Shown here one piece after another: positions 6,961 through 13,534 of a DNA stretch of 13,544 nt. The position numbers and the translations under genes were made by a program. Origin of the DNA: an uncultured Bacilli bacterium (GTDB lineage: Bacteria; Bacillota_I; Bacilli_A; RF39; UBA660); contig CALVSV010000012.1 in NCBI GenBank assembly GCA_944359595.1, positions 1-13,544 of the forward strand, read 5' to 3'. Numbering within the stretch: the stretch's first letter is position 1; the number at the start of each line of letters is the position of its first letter. The notes under the pieces were generated by a model that was not told the origin of the DNA, searched no databases, and saw only the letters and a list, made by a program, of their open reading frames with translations.

Positions 6961-7522
6961 ATTTTTTCACCTCACTATTTTTATATTCGTTTATATAATC
7001 TAAACAAAGCATAGATAATTCTCTATATCTAGTATAAGAATAATTAACAATTAATTCTTTATTTTCATCCATTTTTACATTAACAGATAAATAATCTGTA
7101 AAAAACTTATAAAATGCATCATAACTAGGATAAAATCTTTTTACATTTAACGCTATATCCTTAATCTTACTCTCATCTTTCATATTAATAATTTTAGATA
7201 AAATTCTATTATTAAATATATTTTTAAACTCTTCTTCTCTAATATATAAATTATATAAAGTATCTAATAAATTTAAATCATATATTTTTCTTAAATTATC
7301 ACTATATATAATATCTTTTATCTTCTTATTATTAGATGATATTATTTTAAAATCATGTGCTTTCTTTGTATCAAAATAATCTATATAATGAAACAATTCA
7401 AGATTTCTTTTAATATCTTTTTTTAATATAAAATTATCTATATCTTTTAAAGATCCAGAAACTATTACATGTTTTATTTCATTTCTTCCCTTTTTAGTAT
7501 AATATACTAATTCATAATTCAT
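6935..7522 (-). CDS. Unknown 195-residue protein, first gene of the ABC exporter operon
   Basis: I do not recognise a family. The protein is charged and lysine-rich, with no membrane segment or signal peptide, so it should be cytoplasmic. It starts with a beta-like stretch (MNYELVYYTKKGRNE, then HVIVSGSLKDIDNFIL), followed by mostly helical sequence, and ends in a basic tail KKYVKSRKRN. There are no conserved Cys pairs or clear catalytic motifs. The ATG at 7522 has GAGGTAGT just before it. Its last 26 bases overlap the start of the ABC ATPase gene, so it is coupled to the exporter and may be a regulator, adaptor or accessory factor for it. That role is inferred from position only. Continuous coding over 588 bases, a good Shine-Dalgarno and tight overlap make it very likely a real gene. 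Confidence 0.8.
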   Translation of the reverse strand: MNYELVYYTKKGRNEIKHVIVSGSLKDIDNFILKKDIKRNLELFHYIDYFDTKKAHDFKIISSNNKKIKDIIYSDNLRKIYDLNLLDTLYNLYIREEEFKNIFNNRILSKIINMKDESKIKDIALNVKRFYPSYDAFYKFFTDYLSVNVKMDENKELIVNYSYTRYRELSMLCLDYINEYKNSEVKKYVKSRKRN

Positions 7523-7587
7523 ACTACCTCACCCAAATTTAATATACAATATATTCTAAATTTTTAAAATACTTTTTAAGTAATTAA

Positions 7588-7616
7588 TAGACTTTATTTT
7601 ATCTATTTGATAAAAT
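7588..7616 (+). promoter_or_regulatory. Putative promoter of tmcAL
   Basis: TAGACT (7588-7593) and TAAAAT (7611-7616) are spaced by 17 bases, with TG at 7608-7609 making an extended -10. The start would fall just before the Shine-Dalgarno GGAGGTGAT (7625-7633), giving a very short leader. The TTG at 7607 that opens the longest reading frame overlaps this -10 and so cannot be the start if the promoter is right. Confidence 0.5.
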
Positions 7617-7636
7617 TATTCAATGGAGGTGATATA

Positions 7637-8764
7637 ATGCGTATTATAGGAATCATTTGTGAATATAATCCATTTCATAATGGGCATAAATATCAAATAG
7701 ATAAAATAAAGTCTACTTATCCTAATAGTATAATAATATCTATTATGTCCGGTAATTTTACTCAACGAGGAGATTTTAGTATAATAAACAAATATGATAA
7801 AGCACGTATAGCTTTAGAAAATGGTGTTGATATAATTGTAGAAATACCTGTTTCTTTCGCAACTCAAGGCGCTGATGTATTCGCAAAAGAAGCAGTCGCA
7901 ATAGCTAATAAAATGGGTTGTAATAAATTATGCTTTGGTTCAGAACACGATGATATAAATTATTTTTATAATAATATAAAAATATCCAATAGTAAAAATT
8001 ATAATAATTTAGTTAAAAAATTATTAAAAGAAGGTTATAATTATCCTAGCGCAACAAGTAATGCATTAAAACAATTAGGTGGTAATAATATAAATTTACC
8101 AAATGATATACTATCATTAAGATATATAAAAGAAATAATAAATAATAATTATAATATAGAACCAATAATTATTAAAAGAACTAATGATTATCATGATACA
8201 ATATCTAATAATAAAATTATTAGTGCAAGTAACATTAGAAATAAAATAATAAATAATATAAATATTAAAGATTATATACCTAATAATTGTTATAATATAA
8301 TAATTAATAATAATTATATTCCTAATATAAATGATTATTTTAATTTATTTAAATATATTATTATTACTAATAAAGATAATCTATGTGAATATATAGAGAT
8401 GAATAAATCTTTATCATCAAGATTTATTAAATATATATATATATCTAATAATTTTGATGAATTAATAAATAATATTAAATCTAAGAATATAACAACAAGT
8501 AAAATAAAAAGAGTTATATTACATGTATTATTAAATATTAAAACTAATAATACTACAGATTATATAAATTTATTAGGATTTAATAGTAATGGTAAAGCTT
8601 ACTTAAATAAAATTAAAAATAATGTTAAACTAATAAATAAATTTAGTGATTATAATATAGAAGATAAAAATAATGAATTATTATATAATTATATATATTA
8701 TTATAAAATATACAATAAAGATATATTTGATATGGTAATAAGAGAAAGAGCTATACTTAAATAA
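7637..8764 (+). CDS. tmcAL: tRNA(Met) cytidine acetate ligase TmcAL
   Basis: Acetylates the wobble cytidine C34 of elongator tRNA-Met using acetate and ATP, the Bacillota counterpart of TmcA. The N-terminus has the nucleotidyltransferase signature EYNPFHNGH (residues 9-17, HxGH), then MSGNFTQRGD (37-46), KYDKARIALENGVDIIVEIP (52-71), FGSEHDD (100-106), LPNDILSLRYIKEI (154-167) and ISASNIRNKI (195-204), all hallmark blocks of the family. I chose ATG 7637, 3-4 bases after GGAGGTGAT, which gives the family's usual N-terminus; 375 residues is slightly short of the usual about 400. Beyond residue 205 the protein is dominated by Asn, Ile, Tyr and Lys, following the extreme AT content. It is a single-gene unit, divergent from the ABC operon. 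The function call is firm. Confidence 0.95.
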   Translation: MRIIGIICEYNPFHNGHKYQIDKIKSTYPNSIIISIMSGNFTQRGDFSIINKYDKARIALENGVDIIVEIPVSFATQGADVFAKEAVAIANKMGCNKLCFGSEHDDINYFYNNIKISNSKNYNNLVKKLLKEGYNYPSATSNALKQLGGNNINLPNDILSLRYIKEIINNNYNIEPIIIKRTNDYHDTISNNKIISASNIRNKIINNINIKDYIPNNCYNIIINNNYIPNINDYFNLFKYIIITNKDNLCEYIEMNKSLSSRFIKYIYISNNFDELINNIKSKNITTSKIKRVILHVLLNIKTNNTTDYINLLGFNSNGKAYLNKIKNNVKLINKFSDYNIEDKNNELLYNYIYYYKIYNKDIFDMVIRERAILK

Positions 8765-8775
8765 GTATAGCTCTT
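8746..8775. terminator. Shared bidirectional terminator hairpin between tmcAL and the pilin operon
   Basis: A 13-bp perfect stem, 8746-8758 with 8763-8775, loop of 4. The tmcAL stop (8762-8764) starts at the last loop base, and the pilin stop on the other strand (8776-8774) touches the far arm. Two convergent genes thus share one hairpin over a 9-base gap. Both flanks are only moderately T-rich. Confidence 0.7.
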
Positions 8776-9775
8776 ATTTAAGATTAATTTTTACTTTACC
8801 TACAGCGCTATACTTATAATAACCTGTCGGTTTTCTTTGACATATTGAACTTTGTGAAGTATCGTTATCTATACCACAATCACTCAAATTGCTGTGTCCC
8901 GTTGTTACAATTCCATCTGTATCTCGGATACCATATATTGGATCTCCAATTATCCAGTAATCACCAAATGGTTCGAATCCACAACAAGCAGAATCCGCGA
9001 TATTTTGAATAAAACCATCCTCATCTTCAATACTACCATCGTAATCAGTATACCAATCGATCCCGTGACCTGTTATTTCTTCAATATAATCTACCAAATC
9101 TTGATCTACAACGTCTTCATATTTACCACCAACAACAGGTGAAATATAGACATACATTTTATAATAACCATTTAAAGACGTATCTAATGTAACAAATTCC
9201 AACTTCACATCTTTTTCATCTACTCCAAAAAGATCATATAAATTAAATTTAGTAGAAAAATATCCCCATAATGTATAAGCCTTCCAGACATCCTCACCAT
9301 TTTTAGCTTTATCTAAATCTTCTTGAATGTCCCACACATAATTAGTTCTCCACTCTTTATAATTATTATCTCTTTTACTGTCATCCAACAATTCTTGTTC
9401 TTTTATTTTTTCAGCAATACTTTGAGCCAGATAAATAAATTCTTGTTTAATATCCGTAACTTCATTATATTTTAATTTTGAATCAACAAAATAATTTGTA
9501 TTTTCATCAATACTATCGGTATCTTTTATTAACTTAGCATTTTTAAGGTCGTTAATCGTAACAAACTCACCACCACTATAATTAGGATTATCAATTAATT
9601 TTTGGGCAATATATTGGTCAAAAGCTTTACTAATTATATTTTGTTGTATTTCATCAATATCAGATTCTGCATTATTTCTAACTTGCGTTACTGCAACAAC
9701 TGCTATAGTTGCGATTAACGCAAGAATTGCGATAGTAACAATTAATTCTACTAATGTAAATCCTTTATTTTTCAT
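8774..9775 (-). CDS. Large prepilin-like protein (type IV pilin N-terminal motif), last in pilin operon
   Basis: A 333-residue protein with a textbook class III prepilin leader: MKNKG then FTLVE, with cleavage expected after G5 and the conserved Glu at mature position 5, followed by a hydrophobic helix to about residue 30. The mature domain is large and acidic, with Trp- and Tyr-rich stretches and four cysteines near the C-terminus (264, 265, 300, 312), which could form disulphides outside the cell. I do not recognise the C-terminal fold; by size it is more like a minor pilin or adhesin tip than a major pilin. It starts 5 bases after the previous gene with no clear Shine-Dalgarno, so translation probably depends on coupling. 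Its GC content is visibly higher than in neighbouring tmcAL. The pilin leader is sure; the role is inferred. Confidence 0.85.
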   Translation of the reverse strand: MKNKGFTLVELIVTIAILALIATIAVVAVTQVRNNAESDIDEIQQNIISKAFDQYIAQKLIDNPNYSGGEFVTINDLKNAKLIKDTDSIDENTNYFVDSKLKYNEVTDIKQEFIYLAQSIAEKIKEQELLDDSKRDNNYKEWRTNYVWDIQEDLDKAKNGEDVWKAYTLWGYFSTKFNLYDLFGVDEKDVKLEFVTLDTSLNGYYKMYVYISPVVGGKYEDVVDQDLVDYIEEITGHGIDWYTDYDGSIEDEDGFIQNIADSACCGFEPFGDYWIIGDPIYGIRDTDGIVTTGHSNLSDCGIDNDTSQSSICQRKPTGYYKYSAVGKVKINLK

Positions 9776-9780
9776 AACAA

Positions 9781-10107
9781 TTATTGTCTTTCAATTTTTA
9801 TTTTACCTTTTTCTGCATCAATAACAGTTATTTTATAGGATAGATCATCTGGAAATTTTTCTCTATCATCTTCATCGATTAATCCATCATTTATTAATTC
9901 AGTAATTGTTACTACGCCATCTTCTATACCATGTTCTAAATAATATGATTTAACTGCGCTTTCTAATAGTTCTTCTTGTATAGTATCTATATCATTATTA
10001 GAATCTTTTAATACACCAGTAACAGATATTACCGCAATAGTTGAAAGCGCTAATAATATCGCTACTGTAACAACTAATTCTACAAGTGTAAAACCTTTAT
10101 TTTTCAC
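9781..10107 (-). CDS. Small prepilin-like protein
   Basis: A 108-residue prepilin with the same leader as its neighbours, MKNKG then FTLVE, and a hydrophobic helix to about residue 30, followed by a short acidic domain with no cysteines. It is the smallest of the three and nearest in size to a major pilin or a pseudopilin. I place the start at GTG 10107: it lies 9 bases after AAGGAG (10122-10117) and reproduces the leader of both neighbours exactly. The ATG at 10116 directly abuts the Shine-Dalgarno and is unlikely. That Shine-Dalgarno overlaps the stop codon of the upstream pilin gene, so the genes are tightly coupled. No pilus motor, platform or peptidase gene is in view. The leader is diagnostic; whether it is polymerised is unknown. 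Confidence 0.85.
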   Translation of the reverse strand: MKNKGFTLVELVVTVAILLALSTIAVISVTGVLKDSNNDIDTIQEELLESAVKSYYLEHGIEDGVVTITELINDGLIDEDDREKFPDDLSYKITVIDAEKGKIKIERQ

Positions 10108-10120
10108 TATGATCATCTCC

Positions 10121-11194
10121 TTAGTTAATATTTATATAGTATGGGTTTGATTCTGTTCCATTACCATTTCTATCTACAAGTGTTGTACCAGAAATATTTA
10201 TTACTGGTCTTACAACACCAAATAAAGCATTATTATTCATATTTCTATACCTTAAAAATGATCCACCATCATTAGTTGAATATCTATAGAATACAGCGGT
10301 TCCATAACTACCAATAATTATTCTTTGACATCTATTTGTTGTAACGCTTGAAGCCGCGCTACATCCATCTATATATGAATCAGCATTTGTATTATTACCA
10401 TTATTTGATAATACTGCTTCTTCTAACGACATAAGCCATACATTAGTTCTTTTTATATAACCGCTAGGACAACTTAACGATGATATACTTGTTGGTACAT
10501 TATCAACATAATTTTCACAGAATTTTCCATTATTAATAGCTAAAGAAACTATTTCTGGATTTTCTGATTTAAATCTAGATATTTCCTCATCTAACTTACT
10601 AGAAGTTATAGTATATCCTTCGTTATCAGCAATATTATATAATAATCTAACTGAACCATCACCATTAACTCTTATTATTCTAAATGTCTTATTACCAATT
10701 TTTACAAAGTTTTTAGCATTTTCTCCGCTATAATAGTAAGATGTCCCATCATCATCTTGTATTGTTTTAACTTCGCTAGAAGCCATAATTAAAGATGCAA
10801 GTGTATTTTGCTGCATAATACTTTCTATATTTTCTGCACTAGTATCTATAGATAATGTACCATCTGTAGAATTATAAACTGGTTTTATCGCAAAATAATA
10901 TTCAGTACCTTCACTATCAACAGGTTTTTCTGATAAAAAACCACCACTAATTAACTTATCTGTTGTAATTTCACAATCTGCACTACCACTTTTACATGCA
11001 TCCCTTAAATCATCATAATTAGATTGAAAGTATAACTCTGTTGCACGTGCAACATTACTTATAGTAGTTTCATCTATTTTCTTTTTAGAATTATCTAATG
11101 CGCCAATAACAGATACTACAGCTATAACACTAACTATACCTAATAATACTATTACTGCAAGCAATTCTATTAATGTAAAACCTTTATTTTTCAT
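10121..11194 (-). CDS. Large prepilin-like protein with cysteine-rich C-terminal domain, first in pilin operon
   Basis: A 357-residue protein with a class III prepilin leader, MKNKG then FTLIE, and a hydrophobic helix to about residue 31. The mature part has six cysteines (67, 74, 226, 242, 278, 289), spaced as three likely pairs. From about residue 160 there is a separate domain: NFVKIGNKTFRIIRVNGDG near its start and FGVVRPVINISG and GNGTESNPY near its end. This pattern resembles C-terminal domains I recall on surface and pilin-like proteins of gut Bacilli, but I cannot name it with certainty. It is probably an exposed surface or tip pilin. It is the first gene after an extended -10 promoter, with GAGGTTGAT before the ATG. 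Disulphide formation could involve the thioredoxin-like protein encoded next upstream. Confidence 0.85.
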   Translation of the reverse strand: MKNKGFTLIELLAVIVLLGIVSVIAVVSVIGALDNSKKKIDETTISNVARATELYFQSNYDDLRDACKSGSADCEITTDKLISGGFLSEKPVDSEGTEYYFAIKPVYNSTDGTLSIDTSAENIESIMQQNTLASLIMASSEVKTIQDDDGTSYYYSGENAKNFVKIGNKTFRIIRVNGDGSVRLLYNIADNEGYTITSSKLDEEISRFKSENPEIVSLAINNGKFCENYVDNVPTSISSLSCPSGYIKRTNVWLMSLEEAVLSNNGNNTNADSYIDGCSAASSVTTNRCQRIIIGSYGTAVFYRYSTNDGGSFLRYRNMNNNALFGVVRPVINISGTTLVDRNGNGTESNPYYININ

Positions 11195-11227
11195 TATATC
11201 AACCTCACAACTATATGCTATACTATA

Positions 11228-11256
11228 ATATTAACATTTATAATTTTTTTAATCAA
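11228..11256 (-). promoter_or_regulatory. Putative promoter of the pilin operon
   Basis: On the reverse strand TTGATT (11256-11251), a 17-base spacer, then TAATAT (11233-11228) with TG one base before it. Transcription would start about 27 bases upstream of the first pilin ATG. It lies just past the terminator of the thioredoxin-like gene, so the pilins form their own unit. Confidence 0.5.
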
Positions 11257-11272
11257 CAAATATATAATTTAA

Positions 11273-11309
11273 AATAAAAAAAAGTAAATATTATGTAAAA
11301 ATATTTACT
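11273..11309 (-). terminator. Terminator of the thioredoxin-like gene
   Basis: On the reverse strand, 11300-11309 pairs perfectly with 11283-11292 (10 bp, loop of 7), followed directly by a run of eight or more T. The TAG stop (11310-11308) overlaps the first arm. It is the best-formed rho-independent terminator in the window despite its AT-only stem. Confidence 0.75.
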
Positions 11310-11829
11310 ATTCGCTAATAATTCCTTTTTCTTCTAACCAATCAACAGTAGTATCTTTTTCAGTATAACCAATTGATGAATCAACAATTTTACCATTTTT
11401 AATAATTACTAATGCTGGTGTTCCAAAGTCACTACTAGTCATTAATGAAGAAGAACTATAAAACTCTTTAAGTTCATCTTGTGATAGTGTATCAATGTCA
11501 AAGTAATTTAATTCTATTCCATATTCTTCAACTATTTCTTCCAATACTGGAACAAATTTATTACAATAACTACATGTAGGTCTTGCATATAAAACTACAT
11601 TTTTTGTATCACCATTAATAATATCATTGTATTCACTACAAGTAATTGTATTTAAAGTAGTATCATGTTCACTTTCTGGATTGTCATCATCACAAGTTAA
11701 GGTATTAACTGTAACTGCCTCTGTTTTATTATTTTTATTGTCTGTTGTATATGGAATAAGTAACGCTATAACAATAACTAACCCAACAACAATAAATAAA
11801 ATAATTTGTGTATTTTTCTTGCCTTTCAT
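11308..11829 (-). CDS. Membrane-anchored thioredoxin-like thiol-disulphide protein
   Basis: A 173-residue protein with a lysine-rich start, one hydrophobic helix (about 8-27) and an outward-facing thioredoxin-fold domain. The active site is CSYC (C86, C89) in VVLYARPTCSYCNKFVP, and the cis-proline loop is GTPALVIIKNGKIV (P138). Both are hallmarks of thioredoxin-like oxidoreductases. A second cysteine pair, C46 and C64, lies between the anchor and the fold and could be a regulatory or structural disulphide. The ATG at 11829 follows GGAGGTAG by 4 bases. It has its own promoter and terminator and is transcribed just ahead of the pilin operon, whose products carry ten cysteines in total. A job in forming or reshuffling pilin disulphides is inferred from that context; whether it oxidises or reduces is unknown. 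Confidence 0.85.
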   Translation of the reverse strand: MKGKKNTQIILFIVVGLVIVIALLIPYTTDNKNNKTEAVTVNTLTCDDDNPESEHDTTLNTITCSEYNDIINGDTKNVVLYARPTCSYCNKFVPVLEEIVEEYGIELNYFDIDTLSQDELKEFYSSSSLMTSSDFGTPALVIIKNGKIVDSSIGYTEKDTTVDWLEEKGIISE

Positions 11830-11847
11830 ATAACTACCTCCAATATA

Positions 11848-11876
11848 ATACTACACTTTATTTATTGTTTTTGCAA
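11848..11876 (-). promoter_or_regulatory. Putative promoter of the thioredoxin-like gene
   Basis: On the reverse strand TTGCAA (11876-11871), a 17-base spacer, then TAGTAT (11853-11848). The leader would be about 12 bases before the ATG region, ending in GGAGGTAG. It follows the terminator of the DUF1292 operon, supporting a separate transcript. Confidence 0.45.
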
Positions 11877-11882
11877 CAATAT

Positions 11883-11914
11883 ATAATAAAAAAGTTCAAA
11901 AACTATGAACTTTT
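11883..11914 (-). terminator. Terminator of the DUF1292 operon
   Basis: On the reverse strand, 11906-11914 pairs perfectly with 11890-11898 (9 bp, loop 11899-11905), followed by a T-rich run. The TAG stop of the upstream gene (11905-11903) lies in the hairpin loop. Confidence 0.7.
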
Positions 11915-12775
11915 ATATATATAATTATTTTCGTCTTCTAATTTATCAATTTCATTATCAATTTGTCTTTTTAATATATTTAAATATCTAATTTTTTCAT
12001 TATTTAAATCAATTTTTATTTGTATATCTATAGGTATATGCTCACTAGTATCTTTTTTCACTTCATTAGCTTCATTAAACTTAGGTATTTCAATATCACT
12101 TATTTTAGCATCATTAATACTATATTCTTCATTATTAATTTGTTCTATATCAACTGTATTATCAGGTACATTAATATTATTAGGTGTGAAAATATTTTTT
12201 AATTCTTCATTGAATTTGTCTAAATCAAAATCTAATTTATCATCACTGTTAACATTATTAGTATCTGCATATTCCTTATATTCTTCTTCTACATCAACAT
12301 TATAATCATCGTCCATATCAACTTCTATAAATAATTCATTTTTATCTAAATAATCGAATGTTTCGTCTTGTTTATTTAAAATATATTCATAATTATCCAT
12401 TATATTGTTTACAAACACTTCTTTTAACATAAATATATTATTAATATCTTTTATTAACTTATTACCAGTTTTAAGTATTATATCAATATTATTTAACGCA
12501 TAATTAAATCCTGTTTCTGGAGTATTTGCTAAATTAACTAACACATCTTTAACATATTCTATTTCATCTTCTTCTTCAATAGTTCTTAAATATATTTTTT
12601 CACCATTAAATTCTAATCTACCAATATATACTTTAATATTATCATCATTATCATCATATTCTGTATATGCAATATAATCATTTTCATTATTTAATAATGT
12701 GAAATATGTTATTAACTTTACTATTTTTTCTTCTCCATTGCTATCAATCACACTAAGCATTTCTTTTTTCCCCAT
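11903..12775 (-). CDS. DUF1292-like protein with long acidic extension
   Basis: The first 80 or so of 290 residues look like the DUF1292 family found across Bacillota (YrzB type): LSVIDSNGEEKIVKLITYF, YIAYTEYDDNDD, VYIGRLEF and an acidic stretch before YVKDVLVNL. Typical members are 90-110 residues, so about 190 residues are extra. The middle (about 150-210) is strongly acidic, and the end (about 256-285) looks like a short coiled coil with alternating charges. There is no membrane segment, so it is cytoplasmic. The function of DUF1292 proteins is not established. The ATG at 12775 follows AAGGAGG, which overlaps the stop of the 80-codon gene upstream. It is the last gene of a three-gene operon. 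Family call moderate, role unknown. Confidence 0.7.
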   Translation of the reverse strand: MGKKEMLSVIDSNGEEKIVKLITYFTLLNNENDYIAYTEYDDNDDNIKVYIGRLEFNGEKIYLRTIEEEDEIEYVKDVLVNLANTPETGFNYALNNIDIILKTGNKLIKDINNIFMLKEVFVNNIMDNYEYILNKQDETFDYLDKNELFIEVDMDDDYNVDVEEEYKEYADTNNVNSDDKLDFDLDKFNEELKNIFTPNNINVPDNTVDIEQINNEEYSINDAKISDIEIPKFNEANEVKKDTSEHIPIDIQIKIDLNNEKIRYLNILKRQIDNEIDKLEDENNYIYKSS

Positions 12776-12788
12776 TTTATTTTCCTCC

Positions 12789-13031
12789 TTATATTTCTAT
12801 ACCAAGTCTAGTGGCAAACATACCCTTTAAATTATTTTCTAATTCTTCATTATCAATTATTACAAAATACCAATTATTATCTCTTTCAATTTTTTTAACT
12901 ATCATAAATGAATTATCTTCAATAAGATCTGTAATAAAACAATATGCATCACTATTATATTCTATTTGATCTAATACAACATAACTTCTATTATTATCAA
13001 GTGTAACCAATTTATTCTTTTCTATATCCAT
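12789..13031 (-). CDS. Small unknown protein (80 aa), possibly DUF1292-like
   Basis: An 80-residue acidic protein predicted to be mostly beta strands: KLVTLDNNRSYVVLDQIEY, AYCFITDL, FMIVKKIE, WYFVIIDNEELENNL. The order of strands, with a closing acidic patch and helix, recalls the DUF1292 fold seen in the next gene, so it may be a short divergent relative; this is only a pattern impression. There is no signal peptide or membrane segment and a single cysteine. The ATG at 13031 is 3 bases after the stop of the 166-codon gene, with GGGGTG as Shine-Dalgarno inside that gene's end. Tight packing on both sides supports a real, cotranscribed gene. Confidence 0.7.
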   Translation of the reverse strand: MDIEKNKLVTLDNNRSYVVLDQIEYNSDAYCFITDLIEDNSFMIVKKIERDNNWYFVIIDNEELENNLKGMFATRLGIEI

Positions 13032-13033
13032 TC

Positions 13034-13534
13034 TTACACCCCTTTATTCATATTCTTTTGAGTATTAATAATTATATTATCTGCCTTTACATAACCAATA
13101 GTATGTCCAATTTTAACAACCGCACCATCCATTATAGCCTCAGGATGTTTTTCTATAAAATCTTTATTAATAGTTCTAATCTTATTAATACTATCATCTT
13201 CATTAATAAGTCTTATTGTAGCGACTTCATCTTTATTATCTTCATTCTTATATGAATATCTAAAGCCTAATATTAATGCATCAGCACCATCTTCTAAAAA
13301 TCCAATCTTTCTTTCCCCATGATAACTATCAAATAATTCACTACCTGGAGTAACCTTATGTACTGTACCAATAATCATTTGTGATGTATCATTACTATCG
13401 TATTCCTTGTTTATTTCTACTACTTTAGATGAAACTAAATATTTTTTGATTTCTTCTAATTTTTTTTGATTAAGATATAATTTTAAAAACACTTCAGGAA
13501 GTGACATAACATTTATAACTTTTGCTTCATACAT
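13034..13534 (-). CDS. Unknown 166-residue protein, possibly cut at its 5' end by the window
   Basis: I do not recognise this family. It starts MYEAKVINVMSLPEVFLKL, has a charged helical N-terminal third, then a probable beta-rich part (IIGTVHKVTPGSELFD, IGFLEDGADALILGFRY, VATIRLINEDDS) and ends VVKIGHTIGYVKADNII. There is no signal peptide or membrane helix. The reading frame stays open from the ATG at 13534 to the window edge (codons for Ile-Lys-Thr) and no clear Shine-Dalgarno is visible before this ATG, so the true start may lie outside the window. It overlaps nothing and is followed after 2 bases by the 80-codon gene, so it heads, or is within, the operon ending in the DUF1292 protein. 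Confidence 0.7.
   Translation of the reverse strand: MYEAKVINVMSLPEVFLKLYLNQKKLEEIKKYLVSSKVVEINKEYDSNDTSQMIIGTVHKVTPGSELFDSYHGERKIGFLEDGADALILGFRYSYKNEDNKDEVATIRLINEDDSINKIRTINKDFIEKHPEAIMDGAVVKIGHTIGYVKADNIIINTQKNMNKGV

Noticed and set aside
7523..7606. Promoter for the ABC exporter operon
   Set aside because: A TAGAAT (7558-7553) exists but no acceptable -35 lies at the right distance, so I list none.
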